From: Bradyrhizobium sp. 138
Lineage (GTDB): Bacteria > Pseudomonadota > Alphaproteobacteria > Rhizobiales > Xanthobacteraceae
Direction of reading: 5' to 3'
Length of the DNA: 64,000 nucleotides
Assembly: GCF_023074075.1 (NCBI RefSeq)
Contig: NZ_JADPKT010000033.1
Span: forward strand, 186,001-250,000
Below the pieces are notes generated by a model. That model was given only the letters and a program-made list of their open reading frames with translations. It was not told the DNA's origin and did no database searches. Positions 47,551-56,325 of the stretch are shown here, one piece after another (within the stretch, counting starts at the first letter, position 1; every line of letters begins with the position of its first letter). The position numbers and the translations under genes were made by a program.

Positions 47551-47644
47551 ACCATCGGCCGGCGAAGATGCTTCGTCCAGGCTCAAACGGTGGGTCTTCG
47601 GCTGAGGCACCTCGATCAGCCAAACCGTCTTGTCCATAAAGAAA

Positions 47645-47667
47645 GAGCCACTCCGAAGGAGTGGCTC
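47645..47667 (-). terminator. Terminator of the nine-gene catabolic operon
   Basis: A perfect 10-bp stem (gagccactcc / ggagtggctc). On the minus strand the loop closes as CTCC-TTCG-GAG, a stable tetraloop form, and is followed by TTTCTTTATGG. It is 55 bp past the stop at 47722. Confidence 0.8.
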
Positions 47668-47721
47668 AAGTTGGGGAGGAAACGCCAGGGTACGCGTCAG
47701 GCCTGAGTTCCGGCTCGATCT

Positions 47722-49044
47722 TCAGATAGCGGCAATGTCCAGCTTCGAGCCGTCGACCAGACGCGACAGCCGGAACGGTGTGGGATCGACGCAAGGCGTG
47801 TCGTTTACGACAAGCTCTGCGGCCAGATAGCCGAGCCCCGGGCCCAAACCGAAGCCGTGACCCGAGCAGCCCGCCGCGAGGACGAGGCCTTCCACCCCGT
47901 CCACCTGCGACACCACAGGCACTGCGTCCGGCGTGCAATCGACGAAGCCACCCCAGGCGCTATCGATCTCTATTTCGCCGAGTTGGGGGAAGGTTTTCCG
48001 AACACTCTCCACCACTTGGCTCACCAGCCATTTCAAGGGCGGAGGATCCAGCACGCGATTCTGTTCGAAGATCCGATCGTCGTTGGTCAGCAGCGCCGGC
48101 ATCGAATCCGGCCCTGAAACGAACGATTGGCCGATGCCGAGCCTGACATTCTTCAGGCGACGCAAGAACTGCGGCATGAATTCCCGGCTATACCGGATAG
48201 CCTGGGGCGTGATTTCGAGGTTCGCCTTGCCGCTGATCGCAAGCGTATAGCTGCCGTCCAGTCGGCGCGTGATCGTGCAGTAGGGTGTGGAGACTGCCTC
48301 GCCTATGTTGATCGTCGGGGTGGAACGCAGCGCGGTCTGCCGGATGCTCGCTTGGGGGAAGCTGATCCCGAGCGGCCGAAGGAACCGCGAGGACCAGGCG
48401 CCGGCGGCGCACAGCACCGCGCTGGTCCTGATGTAGCCCTTCTCCGTGTGCACGCCCGCAATCTTGCCATTGGCCAAGTCGAGCGCCCGCGCGGCGCATC
48501 CCTGATGGATTGTGGCGCCCAGCACTCTGGCCGCATCGGCGATAGCCGGCGCGGCGAGCGCAGGTTCGGCCTTGCCGTCCCGTTCCGAATAGGTCCCGCC
48601 GACCCATTGGTCGCGCGCTTCGGGGACGCGCTCGGCCACCTCCGCCCGGCTCAGCACGCGGGTGTCGACGTCGTACTCCCTGGCGACCTCGCGCCACTTT
48701 TCCCAGCCGGCGAGCACAGCCTCGTCATGGGTCGCATAGACGAGACCGCAGCGTCGAAATCCGAGGTCCCGATTGATATCGCGCGTGAGCTCGTCCCAGA
48801 GCCGCATGGAAAGCACCGAGAGCGGCAGTTCGCGCCGGTCGCGGTTCTGCTGGCGGCACCAACCCCAGTTTCGGCTCGATTGTTCACAGGCGATGTGGCC
48901 CTTCTCGAGCAGCGCCACAGAGAGGCCGCGCTTCGCCAGGTAATAGGCGGCCGTACAGCCGAGGATGCCGCCGCCGACGATAACGACGTCGGCCTCGGTC
49001 GGGAGACGCTCATCGCTGTGAATGCGCTCAACGTGGGGCGACAT
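47722..49044 (-). CDS. DadA-like FAD-dependent amino acid oxidoreductase 1
   Basis: A 440-aa flavoenzyme of the D-amino acid oxidase / glycine oxidase superfamily. The FAD motif is DVVIVGGGILGCTAAYYLAKRG at the N-terminus, followed by SSRNWGWCRQQNRDRRELP and a C-terminal GLVLAAGCSGHGFGLGPGLG that contacts the isoalloxazine ring. The same motifs recur almost word for word in the gene at 60333, so the two are paralogues. It is the last gene of the operon; an ALDH gene ends 166 bp upstream. ATG at 49044 is preferred over a TTG at 49068. Confidence 0.88.
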   Translation of the reverse strand: MSPHVERIHSDERLPTEADVVIVGGGILGCTAAYYLAKRGLSVALLEKGHIACEQSSRNWGWCRQQNRDRRELPLSVLSMRLWDELTRDINRDLGFRRCGLVYATHDEAVLAGWEKWREVAREYDVDTRVLSRAEVAERVPEARDQWVGGTYSERDGKAEPALAAPAIADAARVLGATIHQGCAARALDLANGKIAGVHTEKGYIRTSAVLCAAGAWSSRFLRPLGISFPQASIRQTALRSTPTINIGEAVSTPYCTITRRLDGSYTLAISGKANLEITPQAIRYSREFMPQFLRRLKNVRLGIGQSFVSGPDSMPALLTNDDRIFEQNRVLDPPPLKWLVSQVVESVRKTFPQLGEIEIDSAWGGFVDCTPDAVPVVSQVDGVEGLVLAAGCSGHGFGLGPGLGYLAAELVVNDTPCVDPTPFRLSRLVDGSKLDIAAI

Positions 49045-49210
49045 GGTCCAACGAACCTCGGCTGCCAAGAATGCGGAAGCAAAGTTCCGATCAGCCCTTC
49101 ATCGCATGGTGCGCTCGATAGAACGTGCTGAAATCATCCGGGACTTCGCAAGATGTTCGGGTTTTTGGCCCCTTGATTGATCGAAGCTGCTCTCGGTAGA
49201 TCGCTGGCCT

Positions 49211-50674
49211 TCATCGGTAAAATCCGAGGACGGCCTTGGTCTCAAGATACTCCTCCATGCCCTCAAGGCCGTATTCCCGGCCGTTGCCGGAGCGCTTGTA
49301 GCCGCCAAAAGGTGCGTTGGGGTCCCAGTCGGGGTGGTTGAGATGCACTTGACCCGATTGGATCTGATGGGCGACCGCCCGTACCGTCTCCATGTCAGTG
49401 CCTTGTACGTGGGCGCCGAGACCGTAGACCGTGTCGTTGGCGATCTCGATCGCCTCCTCCACGGTGTCGTAGGGAACGATCGACAGCACCGGGCCGAAAA
49501 TCTCCTCCTGCGCGATCCTCATGTCGCGGCGGACCTTCGAGAAGATCGTCGGCCGCGCATAGAGGCCAATCTGAAGATCGTCAGGCCGCCCCGCCCCGCC
49601 GACGACGAGCTTCGCGCCTTCCTTCAGACCGACACTGATCATGGTCTGCACGCGCTCGAACTGCGCCCGGTTGGCGATCGGGCCATGGGTCGTGCTTTCC
49701 GCAAGGGGATCGCCGACCACCAATTCAGAAGCGGCGGCCGCCGCCAGCATCTCGACCTCCTCCAACTGTGAGCGGGACACAAGCATGCGCGTCGGTGCGC
49801 TGCAGGATTGGCCGAGATTGCGGAAGGCCGCGCTGACGCCGAGCGGAACAGCACGGCTCAGATCGGCGTCCGGCAAAATGATGTTCGGCGACTTGCCGCC
49901 GAGCTCCTGGGCGACGCGCTTGACGGTGGGCGCCGCGGCCTGCGCCACGAGAACGCCGGCCCGGGTCGAGCCGGTGATCGAGATCATGTCGACCCGCGGA
50001 TGCGATGCGAGAGCGGCGCCCACGATCGGACCTGTCCCATTGACGAGGTTGAAGACGCCGGGCGGACAACCGGCATCGTCCACTACCTCAGCGAATAGCA
50101 AGGCGCTTAGCGGCGATAATTCGCTCGGCTTCAACACCACCGTGCAACCCGCCGCGAGCGCCGGACCAACCTTCGCAGTGATCTGGTAGAGAGGCCAGTT
50201 CCAGGGGGTGATGAGACCGCAGACCCCGATCGCCTGGCGCATGATCGCGGTGCTGCCGCGTGGGGTGACGAACGGATAGTTCGCGAGATTGTCGCGTGCG
50301 ACACGGATATGTTCGGCGGCCAGCGGCACCTGGGCTCGGCGCGCATAGGTGATGGCAGCTCCCATCTCGCACGTAAGCGCCTGCGCGAACAGCTCCAGCC
50401 GCTCCAGAAGCAAAGCATGAATCCGGTCGAGCAGCGCCGCTCTATCAGCAGGCGGCGTCATGGACCAGCCGGCGAAGGCTCGTCTGGCGGCTGCGATGGC
50501 GCAGTCCACATCATCGTCATCGCCGAGCACGACGTCGGCGATCGGCTGCTCCGTCGCCGGATTGACGACGGTTGCTGCTGCCGCGACTGATCCGATCGGC
50601 TTCCGCCATTCTCCGTCGATGTAGAATTTTCCGAGGAAGCCGGCTTCCGTCAGGTGTCGAAGGGGCGAGGTCAT
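49211..50674 (-). CDS. NAD(P)-dependent aldehyde dehydrogenase
   Basis: A 487-aa member of the ALDH superfamily. The cofactor region has TPWNWPLYQITAKVGPALAAG, and the oxyanion/catalytic parts are GSTRAGVLVAQ, the general-base Glu in AQELGGKSPNII and the nucleophilic Cys in NLGQSCSAPTRM. The C-terminal NDTVYGLGAHVQGTD and LNHPDWDPNAPFGGYKRSGNGREYG are also typical. The ATG at 50674 (MTSPLRHLTEAGFLG) gives the normal length. Next to a D-threonine aldolase-like enzyme it could oxidise the released aldehyde; this is inference. Confidence 0.95.
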   Translation of the reverse strand: MTSPLRHLTEAGFLGKFYIDGEWRKPIGSVAAAATVVNPATEQPIADVVLGDDDDVDCAIAAARRAFAGWSMTPPADRAALLDRIHALLLERLELFAQALTCEMGAAITYARRAQVPLAAEHIRVARDNLANYPFVTPRGSTAIMRQAIGVCGLITPWNWPLYQITAKVGPALAAGCTVVLKPSELSPLSALLFAEVVDDAGCPPGVFNLVNGTGPIVGAALASHPRVDMISITGSTRAGVLVAQAAAPTVKRVAQELGGKSPNIILPDADLSRAVPLGVSAAFRNLGQSCSAPTRMLVSRSQLEEVEMLAAAAASELVVGDPLAESTTHGPIANRAQFERVQTMISVGLKEGAKLVVGGAGRPDDLQIGLYARPTIFSKVRRDMRIAQEEIFGPVLSIVPYDTVEEAIEIANDTVYGLGAHVQGTDMETVRAVAHQIQSGQVHLNHPDWDPNAPFGGYKRSGNGREYGLEGMEEYLETKAVLGFYR

Positions 50675-50757
50675 TGGAAGCGATCCTTGATCCGGTAAGA
50701 GGCGCCGATCAGCGGCAGGAACCAGGGGCCGAGGTGGCCGGGAATGGCCGGCCAGCC

Positions 50758-51942
50758 CTACCAGCCGCGCATCCGGCGCCATCGGGCGTGAACCGTGTCG
50801 CTGCCGGCGGAGACGACGTTGTAGACCTCGTGTTGCGACGCTGTCGCACAGGCGTGATTGGGGAGGATCCTGACCTTCGCGCCGATCGAAAGATCCGGCA
50901 AAGCCTTAGCCGATCGGGGCCTGATGGCGAGGATGCCGTGCTCCTGACTCGCCTGCACAACGATGAGGTCGGGATAGATCTTGCCGGAGAGATCGCAGAC
51001 GAGGCCGTAACCCTGATCGACCCGCTGCGCTGCGGTGCCGCGATCGCGTGACAGCGCCATCCAGCCTGCGTCGACCAAGATCCAGCCCTTCTCCGGCTTC
51101 GTGCCGATCACGGAGGCGAGCACCGAGATCGCGATGTCATCGGTCGTGCAGACACCGACACCGTGCATCACCAGGTCGAAGAACATGTAGACGCCGGTCC
51201 GCACTTCCGTGACGCCGGTCAGGTCTTTCGCGAAATGGGCGGTCGGGGTCGAGCCGACGCTCACGACAGGGCATTCATGCCCCCCGGCCCGCAGCGCCTG
51301 CGCAGCGGCGACAGCCACGGCCCTTTCGTTTTCAGCCGCGCCCTCAAGAGCCTCGCGCGTGCAGAGGCTGTAGGACTCGCCGGCATGGGTGAGAATGCCG
51401 GCGAGCTTGACGCCGGCTTCGGCCAGGGTAGCCGCGACGATGCCGAGCTTGGGATCGGTGGCGGTCAGCCCGCCGCGGTGACCGTCGCAGTCGATCTCGA
51501 TGAAGGCGGACGGGGTCACGCCGGCGGCACGACCGGCCGCGCCCAGCATCGTCGCCTGTTCAGAGGAATCGAGCAGCACCTTGAGATCGATGCCCGCTTT
51601 TCGCAGGCGCATTGCTCTCTCTGCGGTGTGCGGCGCCAGTCCCACGGCATAGGTCATGTCCCGGAAACCGCGCTGGGCGAAGTACTCTGCCTCCGCCAAG
51701 GTGGAGACGGTGATTGGCCCAGGACCCGACCGATGAACGCGTCGGGCGACGTCGATGGATTTCGCCGTTTTCATATGCGGACGCAGTACGACGCCGCGCG
51801 CTTCCATACGCGATGACAGACGGGCGAGATTGCGGTCGAGCCGGTCCTTGTCGAGCAGGAGAGCCGGTGTTGCCAGCGCACCCACCGTTTCGGCCGCCTC
51901 GCTGCTTTCGATAGCCAGTTCGCGCAAATCCGAGCTTCCCAC
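50758..51942 (-). CDS. D-threonine aldolase / DSD1-type PLP enzyme
   Basis: A 394-aa fold-type III PLP enzyme. The N-terminal TIM barrel has TPALLLDKDRLDRNLARL and the PLP lysine at about residue 58 in RPHMKTAKS. The C-terminal NHACATASQHEVY supplies the His and Cys that bind the divalent metal required by D-threonine aldolases and D-serine dehydratases. The family cleaves or dehydrates beta-hydroxy D-amino acids; D-threonine gives glycine and acetaldehyde. Which reaction applies here is not visible. It starts 12 bp after the GNAT stop and precedes the ALDH gene. Confidence 0.88.
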   Translation of the reverse strand: MGSSDLRELAIESSEAAETVGALATPALLLDKDRLDRNLARLSSRMEARGVVLRPHMKTAKSIDVARRVHRSGPGPITVSTLAEAEYFAQRGFRDMTYAVGLAPHTAERAMRLRKAGIDLKVLLDSSEQATMLGAAGRAAGVTPSAFIEIDCDGHRGGLTATDPKLGIVAATLAEAGVKLAGILTHAGESYSLCTREALEGAAENERAVAVAAAQALRAGGHECPVVSVGSTPTAHFAKDLTGVTEVRTGVYMFFDLVMHGVGVCTTDDIAISVLASVIGTKPEKGWILVDAGWMALSRDRGTAAQRVDQGYGLVCDLSGKIYPDLIVVQASQEHGILAIRPRSAKALPDLSIGAKVRILPNHACATASQHEVYNVVSAGSDTVHARWRRMRGW

Positions 51943-51954
51943 GTCGATGTCTCC

Positions 51955-52827
51955 TTAGCCAAACGACTGGTTAGCGAGCGCGAACAGGCGCGCCGGTCCG
52001 GTCGAAGGCGCCGGTGTCCCCAGGATCATGGTGGTGGCATCGCTGACCTGCTGCAGGCCGATGCCTTCGAGCCACTCTTCGAGCTGCGATGTGGCAGAGG
52101 TGTCGATGCGGACGAAAGCACGCCCGAGGGGCGCGAGCGCGGCCTCGATCAATGCGCGCGCATCGGCCGGGCTTTCGGCGACGACAGGGCCGATGACATG
52201 GCCGCGGCCGAAGAGGCGACAGATGGCGTAGCCGCGCGGCGTGCCGTCACGTTGCAGGACATAGCCGTCACCGCTCTGGAGGAGCCGATCCAGCATCCGC
52301 CGCCTCTCCGAACCCGTAGCTTCCTGATCGAGCCGCGTGATGGCCTCAAAATCCGATACAGCCATCGGCCGGACGAGATCGGACGGCGGAATCTCAAGAC
52401 GCCCTCTTGGGATGCCGTGATGCTGGTGGATGGTCCCTACAGGCACGAAGCCACGGCGTCGGTAGAGCATGATGCCTTCCGCCGTCGAATTCAGCATGAC
52501 TGTCCGTGGACGCGCGGACGCCAGGAGCGCATCCATCAACCGCGCCCCATAGCCGCGGCCCTGAGCGGCTTTCGCCACGATGATCATCCCGGCGGACGCA
52601 TGGGCCTCGCCGTACGGCCACCAAGCCGCGGTCCCGATCACCACACCGGCACGCTGCAACACAAAGCCATGGCCCAACTGCAGCGCGACATCCCAATCCT
52701 CAAGCCGATAGGGCCAGGACATCTCCTGAGAGAGCTCTAGGGCACCTTCCAGATGCGCTCTGGCGAAGGGAACCAGGACCACGTTCTCTTCGACATGATC
52801 TCCGGGCTGGTACGCTGCTCTTGTCAT
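51955..52827 (-). CDS. Two-domain GNAT acetyltransferase
   Basis: A 290-aa protein with an N-terminal GNAT domain (acetyl-CoA loop AAQGRGYGARLMDALLA, then YRRRGFVPVG) and a C-terminal second domain (PADARALIEAALAPLG ... LEEWLEGIGLQQV) like the YitH-type Acetyltransf_18 region. This double form is usual for a group of GNATs found beside amino acid catabolism genes. The acceptor is unknown. It is tightly linked to the DSD1-type gene. Confidence 0.85.
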   Translation of the reverse strand: MTRAAYQPGDHVEENVVLVPFARAHLEGALELSQEMSWPYRLEDWDVALQLGHGFVLQRAGVVIGTAAWWPYGEAHASAGMIIVAKAAQGRGYGARLMDALLASARPRTVMLNSTAEGIMLYRRRGFVPVGTIHQHHGIPRGRLEIPPSDLVRPMAVSDFEAITRLDQEATGSERRRMLDRLLQSGDGYVLQRDGTPRGYAICRLFGRGHVIGPVVAESPADARALIEAALAPLGRAFVRIDTSATSQLEEWLEGIGLQQVSDATTMILGTPAPSTGPARLFALANQSFG

Positions 52828-53013
52828 GATGGGTCGATGTATCTTGCTCGGAGTTGCCCGACTAATCGCCAGTGGCCGACAGGTACGACGGCTATCTGAT
52901 GATCCTCTGATCGTCTGCAGCGTATCTTGGGCCCGACAGCATTACGCAATTGGACTGGAGCAAAGTTCGGCACAGTATTTCGTTGGTGATGCAACAGAAG
53001 GGCTGATCTGCTG

Positions 53014-54324
53014 TCAGCGGCTGGCGCGCCACATCGCGATCCGGTCACGCATCCGATAGCCCTGAATGAACGCAGGCATGAACCAAGGATTGCCGCGATA
53101 GAACGGGATGAAAGCCGGAGGCCGGAAGTCAAATGCACTGCGCGCCCGCTCCTCATGTCCCATCAGCTTGTGGGCCGCATGCATGCCGATCCATGGCGCC
53201 CAGACCACGCCCGAGCCGCAGAAGCCGGTGGCATAGACGATGCCGTCCTTCTCGAAGATGCGGGGTAGCATGTCGCGGTTCATCGCCACATTGCCGAACC
53301 AGCTGTGTGAGAGGCGAACGGTCTCGAGCTCAGGAAACAGATTGACCAGCCCCTTGCGCAGAAGCAGCTTCGGAGCCAGGGGATCGCCGACACGCGAGCT
53401 GTCACGTCCACCGAGCAGAATGCGTTTGCCGTCGGGCGATGGACGATAGTAGAAGCCGACCTCTCGGTTCTCGGTGATCGTCATGCGTTTCGGCATCAGC
53501 CGCGCCATGACTTCGGGCGCGAGCTCCTCGGTCGCAATGATCCGGCTGCGAACCGGGACCAGCCTGCGGCGCAGGAAGGGGACGACGCCATCGGTATAGC
53601 CATTGGTACAAACCAGCACCTGACGCGCCTCTACCGCGCCGGCTGCAGTCACGACGCGGAATCCGGAGCCATTCCTCTCGATGGAGGTGACTGGTGTTCG
53701 GCCGTGGACGGCCAACCCCGAAGCGAGTGCGACACGCAGGAGTTCTGCGTGGAATTTCGCCGGGTGCAGCCCGCCGATGTCCATCCGAACCGTGCCGCCG
53801 CGGTAGACATCGGTACCGATGTACTTGCGCTGCTCGGCATAGGGAACTGGATAAGCCTCGATTCCCAGTTTCTTCGCGAGCCTCTCCGCGCTGCGCGCCA
53901 TGGCTTCGTATTGCTCGTATCCAAACGCGCCTTTGAACTGTCCGACCAGCTGGAAATCGCAGGCGAGCCCCTCCGTCTTGATGAAATCGTAGAGGAATTC
54001 GCGCGCGGCGTTGCCCTCCGCCTCGATCGCCAGCGCCTTCCCTTCGCCAAAACGCCGCGCCAGCGTATCGTAGTCCGGCCGAATGCTTCCGCTGGTGATT
54101 CCCCCGTTGCGTGTCGAAGCTCCCTCGCCCGGATTCATTGCGTCAAAGGCAGCAACCGAGCGTCCCTCGCGCGCCAGCACCAACCCGGCCGCGAGTCCCG
54201 CATAGCCTGCGCCCACGATCAGCACGTCCAGCTTCTTGGGCAATGGCTGCTCCGGCAGCGGCTTCAGCGGGGCAGCTTCCCACCAATACGGTGTCGCTTT
54301 CTCCGCAACTGTCGGCGCGTGCAT
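53014..54324 (-). CDS. FAD-dependent oxidoreductase, OrdL/PuuB-like
   Basis: A 436-aa flavoenzyme. After a short leader YWWEAAPLKPLPEQPLP comes the FAD motif VLIVGAGYAGLAAGLVLAREG and then ASTRNGGITSGSIRPDYDTL, the pattern seen in gamma-glutamylputrescine oxidase-like (OrdL) proteins. The C-terminus contains ATGFCGSGVVWAPWIGMHAAHKLMG. It belongs to a different branch of the DAO superfamily from the two DadA-like enzymes of the island. It would oxidatively deaminate an imported amine or N-substituted amino acid. A 186-bp gap to the GNAT gene may hold an internal promoter. Confidence 0.9.
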   Translation of the reverse strand: MHAPTVAEKATPYWWEAAPLKPLPEQPLPKKLDVLIVGAGYAGLAAGLVLAREGRSVAAFDAMNPGEGASTRNGGITSGSIRPDYDTLARRFGEGKALAIEAEGNAAREFLYDFIKTEGLACDFQLVGQFKGAFGYEQYEAMARSAERLAKKLGIEAYPVPYAEQRKYIGTDVYRGGTVRMDIGGLHPAKFHAELLRVALASGLAVHGRTPVTSIERNGSGFRVVTAAGAVEARQVLVCTNGYTDGVVPFLRRRLVPVRSRIIATEELAPEVMARLMPKRMTITENREVGFYYRPSPDGKRILLGGRDSSRVGDPLAPKLLLRKGLVNLFPELETVRLSHSWFGNVAMNRDMLPRIFEKDGIVYATGFCGSGVVWAPWIGMHAAHKLMGHEERARSAFDFRPPAFIPFYRGNPWFMPAFIQGYRMRDRIAMWRASR

Positions 54325-54391
54325 GGCGTATGGCTCCTAGACGTTCAGACGGCCACAGGCTTGCACCTCGGCTCGCATCGAACTCAGACCG

Positions 54392-55270
54392 TCAAAAGTG
54401 GTCGTTTCGAACGTCGAGGGCATCTCGGAGCCCATCGCCGATGAAGTTGAAGCTCGTCACCGCGATCGTGATCGCAGCACCGGGAATGATGGCGAGCCAT
54501 GGAGCGCTGGCCAGATATTGCTGCGCGCCGTTGAGCATGTTGCCCCAGCTCGGCAGCGGCGGCTGAATTCCGTAGCCGAGGAAGCTGATATAGGCTTCCA
54601 GCAAAATTGCGCGGGCGACCGCCAGGCTTGCGGCGACGATGATGGGACCCATGGCATTGGGCAGGACTTCGCGGAACATGATATGTCTCCGGCTCAGTCC
54701 CACCATACGTGCGGCTTGGACAAACTCACGCTCACGCAGCGAGCGGACCTCTGCCTCAACTATCCTGGCAGTCTCCATCCAGCTCGTGACCGCAATGATG
54801 ACGGTGATCATCACCGGGCTCGGCCGCAACGTCGCGGCCAGCGCGAGCACGAGGAAGATCGAGGGATAGGAAAGGAACCCGTCCACAACGCGCATCAGCG
54901 CCGCGCCGATCCAGCCGCCGCGATAGCCGGCCGTTACGCCGACCAGCGTGCCGATCAGCGTTGACAGCAGCATCGCAGAGAATCCCACCAGGAGCGAGAC
55001 GCGCCCGGCCATCAGCAGCCGCGCAGCCAGATCACGCCCGAGGGGATCGGTGCCGAAGTAGTGATGACCGCTCAGAGGTGGGGCAAAACGAGCGCGCAGA
55101 TCGATGTGGAGCGAGTCGTAAGGCAACGCATATGGACCGATTGTGCATGCCAAAACAAGCAGGGTGATCATCGCGATCCCCACGAGAGCCAGATGATGGC
55201 GCATGAAGCGGTACACCGCACGGCTGTGCCACCAGCGAGTTGGAGGTAGGTGCGCGGCAATTGCGGTCAT
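54392..55270 (-). CDS. Peptide/opine ABC transporter permease (DppC-like)
   Basis: A 292-aa permease with about six helices. The N-terminal extension and the phrase HHYFGTDPLGRDLAARLLMAGRVSLLVGF are diagnostic of DppC/OppC proteins. The EAA loop is VGLSRRHIMFREVLPNAMGPII. The C-terminus ends GDGLRDALDVR as usual. It lies 38 bp after the DppB-like gene. Confidence 0.93.
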   Translation of the reverse strand: MTAIAAHLPPTRWWHSRAVYRFMRHHLALVGIAMITLLVLACTIGPYALPYDSLHIDLRARFAPPLSGHHYFGTDPLGRDLAARLLMAGRVSLLVGFSAMLLSTLIGTLVGVTAGYRGGWIGAALMRVVDGFLSYPSIFLVLALAATLRPSPVMITVIIAVTSWMETARIVEAEVRSLREREFVQAARMVGLSRRHIMFREVLPNAMGPIIVAASLAVARAILLEAYISFLGYGIQPPLPSWGNMLNGAQQYLASAPWLAIIPGAAITIAVTSFNFIGDGLRDALDVRNDHF

Positions 55271-55308
55271 ATCTGCTGCCTCCTGTTATCAGGCGTGAGC
55301 CTGCGGGC

Positions 55309-56259
55309 TCAGCCCAGGCGAATGCGCGGGTCGACGATAGCGATGACGATGTCTGCGATCAGGTTGCCCAACACGACCAGAATGGCCGAGAAGATCAACA
55401 GCCCCATAACGACCGGATAGTCGCTGTAACCAAGGCTGTCGAGAAACAGCCGCCCCATTCCCGGCCAGGTGAACACCGTTTCCGTGACCAGCGCGCCGGT
55501 CAGAATGCTGGGCAGCTGCATCCCGGCCAGCGTGATCATCGGTAACAGCGCATTGCCGACCACATGTTTCAGCAAGATGCGGCGTTCGCTCACGCCCTTG
55601 GCTCGGGCCGTCTTGACGAAATCCTGGCTTAACGCATCGAGTGTCGCCGTGCGCATGTAGCGGCTCCAGATCGCGACATGAACCAGCGACAGCACGAGGC
55701 TCGGCAGGATCAGGTGATGCAGGTAATCCATGACCGAGCCGTCGCCGATCGTGTACATGTTGCCTGCGGGCACCCAACCGAGCTTCAGCGTGAAGATGTA
55801 GATGCCGATGAGGCCGAACCAGAACGTCGGGACCGACAATGCGACCATGGCACAGATCGTCGCGCAGTAGTCGAACAGGGAATAGCGATGGGTGGCACCG
55901 CGGATTCCGATCCAGGTGCCGACCGCGATCGCCAAGGCGGTCGACGTGCCCATCAGCAGTAGCGTCGCCAGGAGATGCCGGCCAATCACCGCGAGCACCG
56001 ACGAACCGTCGCGGAAGGAGTGGCCCCAATCGCCCTGAATCAGCCGCCAGGCCCAGTCGAGATACTGGAGCCACAGCGGCCGGTTCAGCCCTAGCTGCTC
56101 TGCGAGTCGCGCAATGTCCTTCTGGGTCATGCCCGGATCGAGCCCGAATTGCGCAAGAGGACCGCCCGGCATGAAGTTGAGAACCGTGAAGCCGATGATC
56201 GAGACGATCACCAGCAGCACGATGCTCTGCGAGAAACGGTTGAGCAGGAACGCGGACAT
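55309..56259 (-). CDS. Peptide/opine ABC transporter permease (DppB-like)
   Basis: A 316-aa permease with six helices. Diagnostic segments are the start LLNRFSQSIVLLVIVSIIGFTVLNFMPGGP and the EAA loop KTARAKGVSERRILLKHVVGNALLP, with ITGALVTETVFTWPGMGRLF-like sequence after it. It forms the membrane pore with the DppC-like subunit. The gene follows the solute-binding protein gene by 66 bp. Confidence 0.93.
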   Translation of the reverse strand: MSAFLLNRFSQSIVLLVIVSIIGFTVLNFMPGGPLAQFGLDPGMTQKDIARLAEQLGLNRPLWLQYLDWAWRLIQGDWGHSFRDGSSVLAVIGRHLLATLLLMGTSTALAIAVGTWIGIRGATHRYSLFDYCATICAMVALSVPTFWFGLIGIYIFTLKLGWVPAGNMYTIGDGSVMDYLHHLILPSLVLSLVHVAIWSRYMRTATLDALSQDFVKTARAKGVSERRILLKHVVGNALLPMITLAGMQLPSILTGALVTETVFTWPGMGRLFLDSLGYSDYPVVMGLLIFSAILVVLGNLIADIVIAIVDPRIRLG

Positions 56260-56325
56260 TCGAGTCCTCCATTAGCGTAAACAATGCCGTACGCTGTGGT
56301 CCGCACCGGCCCGGACCGCAGGACT

